This document shows, piece by piece, positions 5,369 through 8,449 of a DNA stretch of 8,449 nucleotides. A program made the position numbers and the translations under genes. Location of the stretch: contig URAI01000099.1 in NCBI GenBank assembly GCA_900545725.1, forward strand, positions 1 through 8,449. The letters are read 5' to 3'. Every line of letters begins with the position of its first letter. Within the stretch, counting starts at the first letter, position 1. The stretch comes from an uncultured Eubacterium sp. (GTDB lineage Bacteria > Bacillota > Clostridia > Lachnospirales > Lachnospiraceae). The notes beneath the pieces are model-generated. The model worked only from the letters and a program-made list of their open reading frames with translations. It had not been told where the DNA came from and did not search any database.

Positions 5369-7966
5369 ATGAACATTAACAAATTCACACAGAAGTCGAT
5401 TGAAGCAGTTAATAATTGTGAGAAGATAGCTTATGATTATGGCAATCAGGAAATTGACCAGGAACATTTTCTTTATAGTCTTATGACGATAGAGGATAGT
5501 CTGATAGCTAACCTCATTGAGAAAATGGATATTAATAAGGAAACATTTATTGATAATATTAAGACATTGTTAAATGCCAAGACGAAGGTATCAGGAAATG
5601 TCAAGCTGTATATCAGCAATGATTTGAATAAGGTTCTTATTAATGCAGAGGACGAAGCTAAGAGAATGGGGGATACTTATGTATCAGTTGAACATCTTAT
5701 GCTTGCGATGATTTCATCGCCTAACAAAGCTATAAAACAGTTGTTTAAGACATATGGAATAACGAGAGATAAGTTCCTGTCAGTGCTTGCAACAGTAAGG
5801 GGTAATCAGTCCGTAACATCCGATAATCCTGAGGCTACTTATGATACACTTAATAAATATGGACAGGACCTGGTAGAAAAGGCTAAAGATGGCAAGTTAG
5901 ACCCTGTAATCGGCAGAGATAACGAGATAAGAAATGTAATCCGTATTCTTTCAAGAAAGACTAAGAACAATCCGGTACTTATAGGTGAACCGGGTGTTGG
6001 TAAGACAGCAGTTGTTGAAGGACTTGCACAAAGAATTGTAAGAGGAGATGTTCCTGAAACACTTAAGAATAAGAAGATATTTGCCCTTGATATGGGTGCA
6101 TTAGTTGCAGGTGCCAAATACAGAGGCGAATTTGAGGAAAGATTAAAGGCTGTACTGGATGAAGTGAAGAAGAGTGAAGGTCAGATAATTCTTTTCATTG
6201 ATGAGATTCATACTATTGTCGGTGCAGGTAAGACAGAAGGCTCAATGGATGCCGGCAATATGTTAAAGCCAATGCTTGCAAGAGGTGAACTTCACTGTAT
6301 AGGTGCGACAACACTTGATGAGCATAGAGAATATATTGAAAAAGACCCTGCACTTGAAAGACGTTTCCAGCCGGTTATGGTAGACGAACCTACGGTAGAG
6401 GATACTATTTCAATACTAAGAGGTTTAAAAGACAGATATGAAGTGTTCCACGGTGTAAAGATTGCTGATAGTGCACTTGTATCGGCTGCTACACTTTCAG
6501 ACAGATATATATCAGACAGATTCCTTCCTGATAAGGCAATTGACCTTGTGGATGAAGCTTGTGCAATGATTAAGACTGAGCTGGATTCACTTCCGGCAGA
6601 ACTTGATGAACTTCAAAGAAAGATAATGCAGTTAGAGATTGAAGAGGCTGCACTTAAGAAAGAAACAGATAATTTAAGTAAGGAAAGACTTGAAGCTTTA
6701 CAGAAAGAATTGTCAGAATTACGTTCTAATTTCAAGCAGCAGAAAGCAAAATGGGATAATGAAAAGGCAAGCGTTGACCAGATTAGCAGGCTGAAAGAAG
6801 AGTTAGAACAGGTAAATAATGAAATAGCACAGGCTAAGAGAGATTATGACCTTGAAAAGGCAGCAGAACTTCAGTATGGCAGACTCCCTGATATCCAGAA
6901 GCGTTTAAATGAGGCTGAAGAAAAGGTTAAGAATAAGGATATGGATCTTGTCCATGAGAGTGTAACAGAAGAAGAGATTGCAAAGATTATTTCAAGATGG
7001 ACAGGTATACCGGTTGCTAAATTAAGCGAGACAGAAAGAGAGAAGACTCTTAACCTCGAAGAATTACTTCATAAGAGAGTTGTAGGTCAGGATGAAGGTG
7101 TTACAAAGGTTACAGAAGCCATCATAAGGTCTAAGGCAGGTATCAAAGACCCTACTAAGCCAATTGGTTCATTCTTATTCTTAGGACCAACAGGTGTAGG
7201 TAAGACAGAGCTTGCCAAGGCATTAGCCGAAAGTCTGTTTGATGATGAGAGTAATATTGTAAGGCTTGATATGTCCGAGTACATGGAGAAATATTCAGTG
7301 TCACGTCTTATAGGAGCGCCTCCAGGATATGTTGGATATGATGAGGGTGGACAGCTTACGGAAGCAGTAAGAAGAAAACCATATTCAGTCGTATTATTTG
7401 ATGAGATTGAAAAGGCACATCCTGATGTATTTAACGTACTTTTACAGGTGCTGGATGATGGACGTATAACAGATTCACAGGGAAGAACTGTGGACTTTAA
7501 GAATACTATTATCATTATGACAAGTAATATTGGTTCATCATATCTGCTTGATGGAATACATGAAGACGGCAGTATTAAGCCTGAGGCAGAAGAAATGGTA
7601 ATGAATGACTTAAGAGCTCATTTCAGACCTGAATTTCTTAACAGACTTGATGAGATTATCATGTTCAAGCCATTGACAAAGGATAATATTGAAAGAATAG
7701 TAGACCTTCTTATCAAAGATGTCAACAAACGTCTGGCTGATAAAGAGCTTAAGATTAAACTGACTGACAGTGCAAAACAGTTCATAGTGGATAATGGTTT
7801 CGACCCAATGTATGGTGCAAGACCATTAAAGAGATACGTTCAAAAGACAGTAGAAACTCTGGCAGCTAAGTTAATCTTAAAAGGCGATATCAATGTAGGT
7901 GATGACATTGTAATAGATGTTGCCGGTGATAAATTAGAGGCGAGGGCGGTTCACAATGCTGAATAA
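5369..7966 (+). CDS. clpB: ATP-dependent chaperone ClpB (Hsp100 disaggregase)
   Basis: 865 residues, the usual full length for ClpB. This hexameric AAA+ machine, with DnaK, threads aggregated proteins through its central pore and releases them for refolding after heat stress. Residues 1-~145 are the Clp N domain with its double repeat. AAA1 has Walker A G206-E-P-G-V-G-K212-T and Walker B ending D278-E279, with the pore-loop 'GAKYRGEFEERL'. A long charged coiled-coil M domain at about 400-525, which separates ClpB from ClpC/ClpA, binds DnaK in studied homologues. AAA2 has Walker A G606-P-T-G-V-G-K612-T, pore loop 'GAPPGYVGYDEGG', Walker B D678-E679 and sensor 2 'GARPLKR' (R818). No IGF/IGL-type ClpP-docking loop is seen, consistent with a disaggregase rather than a protease partner. 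The gene is monocistronic: HrcA/CIRCE-controlled promoter upstream, tandem in-frame TAA-TAG stops, and a strong terminator 50 bases on. Confidence 0.98.
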   Translation: MNINKFTQKSIEAVNNCEKIAYDYGNQEIDQEHFLYSLMTIEDSLIANLIEKMDINKETFIDNIKTLLNAKTKVSGNVKLYISNDLNKVLINAEDEAKRMGDTYVSVEHLMLAMISSPNKAIKQLFKTYGITRDKFLSVLATVRGNQSVTSDNPEATYDTLNKYGQDLVEKAKDGKLDPVIGRDNEIRNVIRILSRKTKNNPVLIGEPGVGKTAVVEGLAQRIVRGDVPETLKNKKIFALDMGALVAGAKYRGEFEERLKAVLDEVKKSEGQIILFIDEIHTIVGAGKTEGSMDAGNMLKPMLARGELHCIGATTLDEHREYIEKDPALERRFQPVMVDEPTVEDTISILRGLKDRYEVFHGVKIADSALVSAATLSDRYISDRFLPDKAIDLVDEACAMIKTELDSLPAELDELQRKIMQLEIEEAALKKETDNLSKERLEALQKELSELRSNFKQQKAKWDNEKASVDQISRLKEELEQVNNEIAQAKRDYDLEKAAELQYGRLPDIQKRLNEAEEKVKNKDMDLVHESVTEEEIAKIISRWTGIPVAKLSETEREKTLNLEELLHKRVVGQDEGVTKVTEAIIRSKAGIKDPTKPIGSFLFLGPTGVGKTELAKALAESLFDDESNIVRLDMSEYMEKYSVSRLIGAPPGYVGYDEGGQLTEAVRRKPYSVVLFDEIEKAHPDVFNVLLQVLDDGRITDSQGRTVDFKNTIIIMTSNIGSSYLLDGIHEDGSIKPEAEEMVMNDLRAHFRPEFLNRLDEIIMFKPLTKDNIERIVDLLIKDVNKRLADKELKIKLTDSAKQFIVDNGFDPMYGARPLKRYVQKTVETLAAKLILKGDINVGDDIVIDVAGDKLEARAVHNAE

Positions 7967-8018
7967 TAGTCTGTTGTAATGTAATAAATATAAAAAATAC
8001 AGAATTAAATTTATGAAA

Positions 8019-8065
8019 AAGTCGTGTGGATAATCAGTATATAAATCTGATTGTCCACGCGACTT
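8019..8065 (+). terminator. Intrinsic terminator of clpB
   Basis: A 19-bp stem pairs 8019-8037 with 8047-8065 around a 9-base loop; two pairs are G-U wobbles in RNA and the rest are Watson-Crick. It is followed by ATATTTTTT (8066-8074). It lies about 50 bases after the clpB stop. The A run at 8016-8020 provides a T tract on the other strand, so it may also stop leftward transcripts. Confidence 0.95.
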
Positions 8066-8074
8066 ATATTTTTT

Positions 8075-8449
8075 ATGCCATTAAAGAAGTGCGGTATTAT
8101 GAGATAAAAAATCTGATTACTAGATAAAATTATAATTACTATATTGATTGACTGTTATTTTAATAAACTCAAAATAAAATCCTGAATATAACATTTTAAC
8201 AATCAAAACCTATACACTTTACCTGATAAATTTAAACTTTCTTTTCTTCTAATGTAAGCATTATCGTGAACATTCCCGTCATCACCTAAAAGCGTAGTGA
8301 TTTTAAATTGTACATTGCCAACCAGCAACCTACCGGTCGCCATACCAAGCGTATAGGTTTTTGAAATGTAGCGTGAAAGTGGCGGATTGTATTAGGAATT
8401 TTAAAACATATGGTGAGTGCTTAGAAACTCTTAGATGAGCATACACTAC
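8075..8449. other. Intergenic tail with an abrupt composition change and a possible gene remnant
   Basis: No convincing intact gene is present. Bases 8101-8220 are about 19 percent GC, while 8281-8400 are about 41 percent, so the rightmost ~220 bases look different from normal intergenic DNA. On the minus strand, a frame open from the window edge (8449) stops at 8330-8332. A second frame is open from 8391 to a stop at 8203-8205 and has an ATG at 8343 that would give 46 residues, starting MATGRLLVGN and ending SGKVYRF. That ATG has no ribosome site. The overlapping open frames suggest a frameshifted gene remnant or a dispersed non-coding element. I do not recognise the peptide. Confidence 0.4.
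8204..8363. repeat. Inverted repeat pair flanking the 3' segment
   Basis: AAAACCTATAC (8205-8215) is perfectly complementary to GTATAGGTTTT (8351-8361). One base further out, C8204 and G8363 also match if a single extra T is bulged. The arms are 135 bases apart and enclose most of the 46-codon minus-strand frame. They may be ends of a small mobile element or the base stem of an RNA. No target-site duplication is obvious. Confidence 0.45.

Noticed and set aside
7087..7515. Antisense open frame of about 140 codons within clpB, and similar ones within the kinase gene
   Set aside because: They lie opposite strongly conserved ClpB and kinase domains, have no ribosome sites, and give low-complexity Ser/Leu-rich products typical of antisense shadows.
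8415..8423. GAGTGCTTA resembling one arm of a CIRCE element
   Set aside because: There is no matching TTAGCACTC arm 9 bases upstream and no gene start nearby. A single half-site is not an operator.

Overview
The window looks like chromosomal DNA of an anaerobic, motile, low-GC Firmicute, most likely a Lachnospiraceae-type Clostridia. The grounds are AT-rich codon use, strong GGAGG-type ribosome sites, a HrcA/CIRCE heat-shock operator, a hybrid kinase architecture common in that family, and a soluble chemoreceptor. The genus cannot be fixed from the sequence alone. No tRNA, rRNA, CRISPR array, transposase or integrase gene is visible.

Layout: positions 1-79 hold a GC-richer segment with a strong imperfect hairpin. 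Next is a two-gene plus-strand unit: a cytoplasmic hybrid histidine kinase (PocR sensor, two PAS-like domains, HisKA, HATPase, receiver; 80-2680) and, seven bases later, a histidine-phosphatase-superfamily protein (2688-3227). A nested inverted repeat (3248-3326) separates this unit from a convergent minus-strand gene for a soluble methyl-accepting chemotaxis protein with a C-terminal zinc-binding CZB domain (3382-4797). A 571-base divergent intergenic region follows. On the clpB side it carries a CIRCE operator interlocked with a near-consensus sigma-A promoter (5146-5188), then a leader of about 170 bases. The ClpB disaggregase gene runs from 5369 to 7966 and ends at a strong intrinsic terminator (8019-8065). 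The last ~380 bases contain no convincing gene, but the composition changes sharply at about 8230 and there is an 11-bp inverted repeat around a possible gene remnant or dispersed element.

Functionally this is a sensing and stress-response neighbourhood. The kinase would read a small cytoplasmic ligand through PocR, the CZB receptor probably reads zinc or oxidant state for the chemotaxis array, and ClpB rescues aggregated proteins after heat shock under HrcA control. I see no sequence evidence that the three transcription units form one pathway. The least ordinary points are the operator/-35 compromise at clpB, the kinase-phosphatase gene pair, and the unexplained segments at both window edges. 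I did not find a clearly new system.
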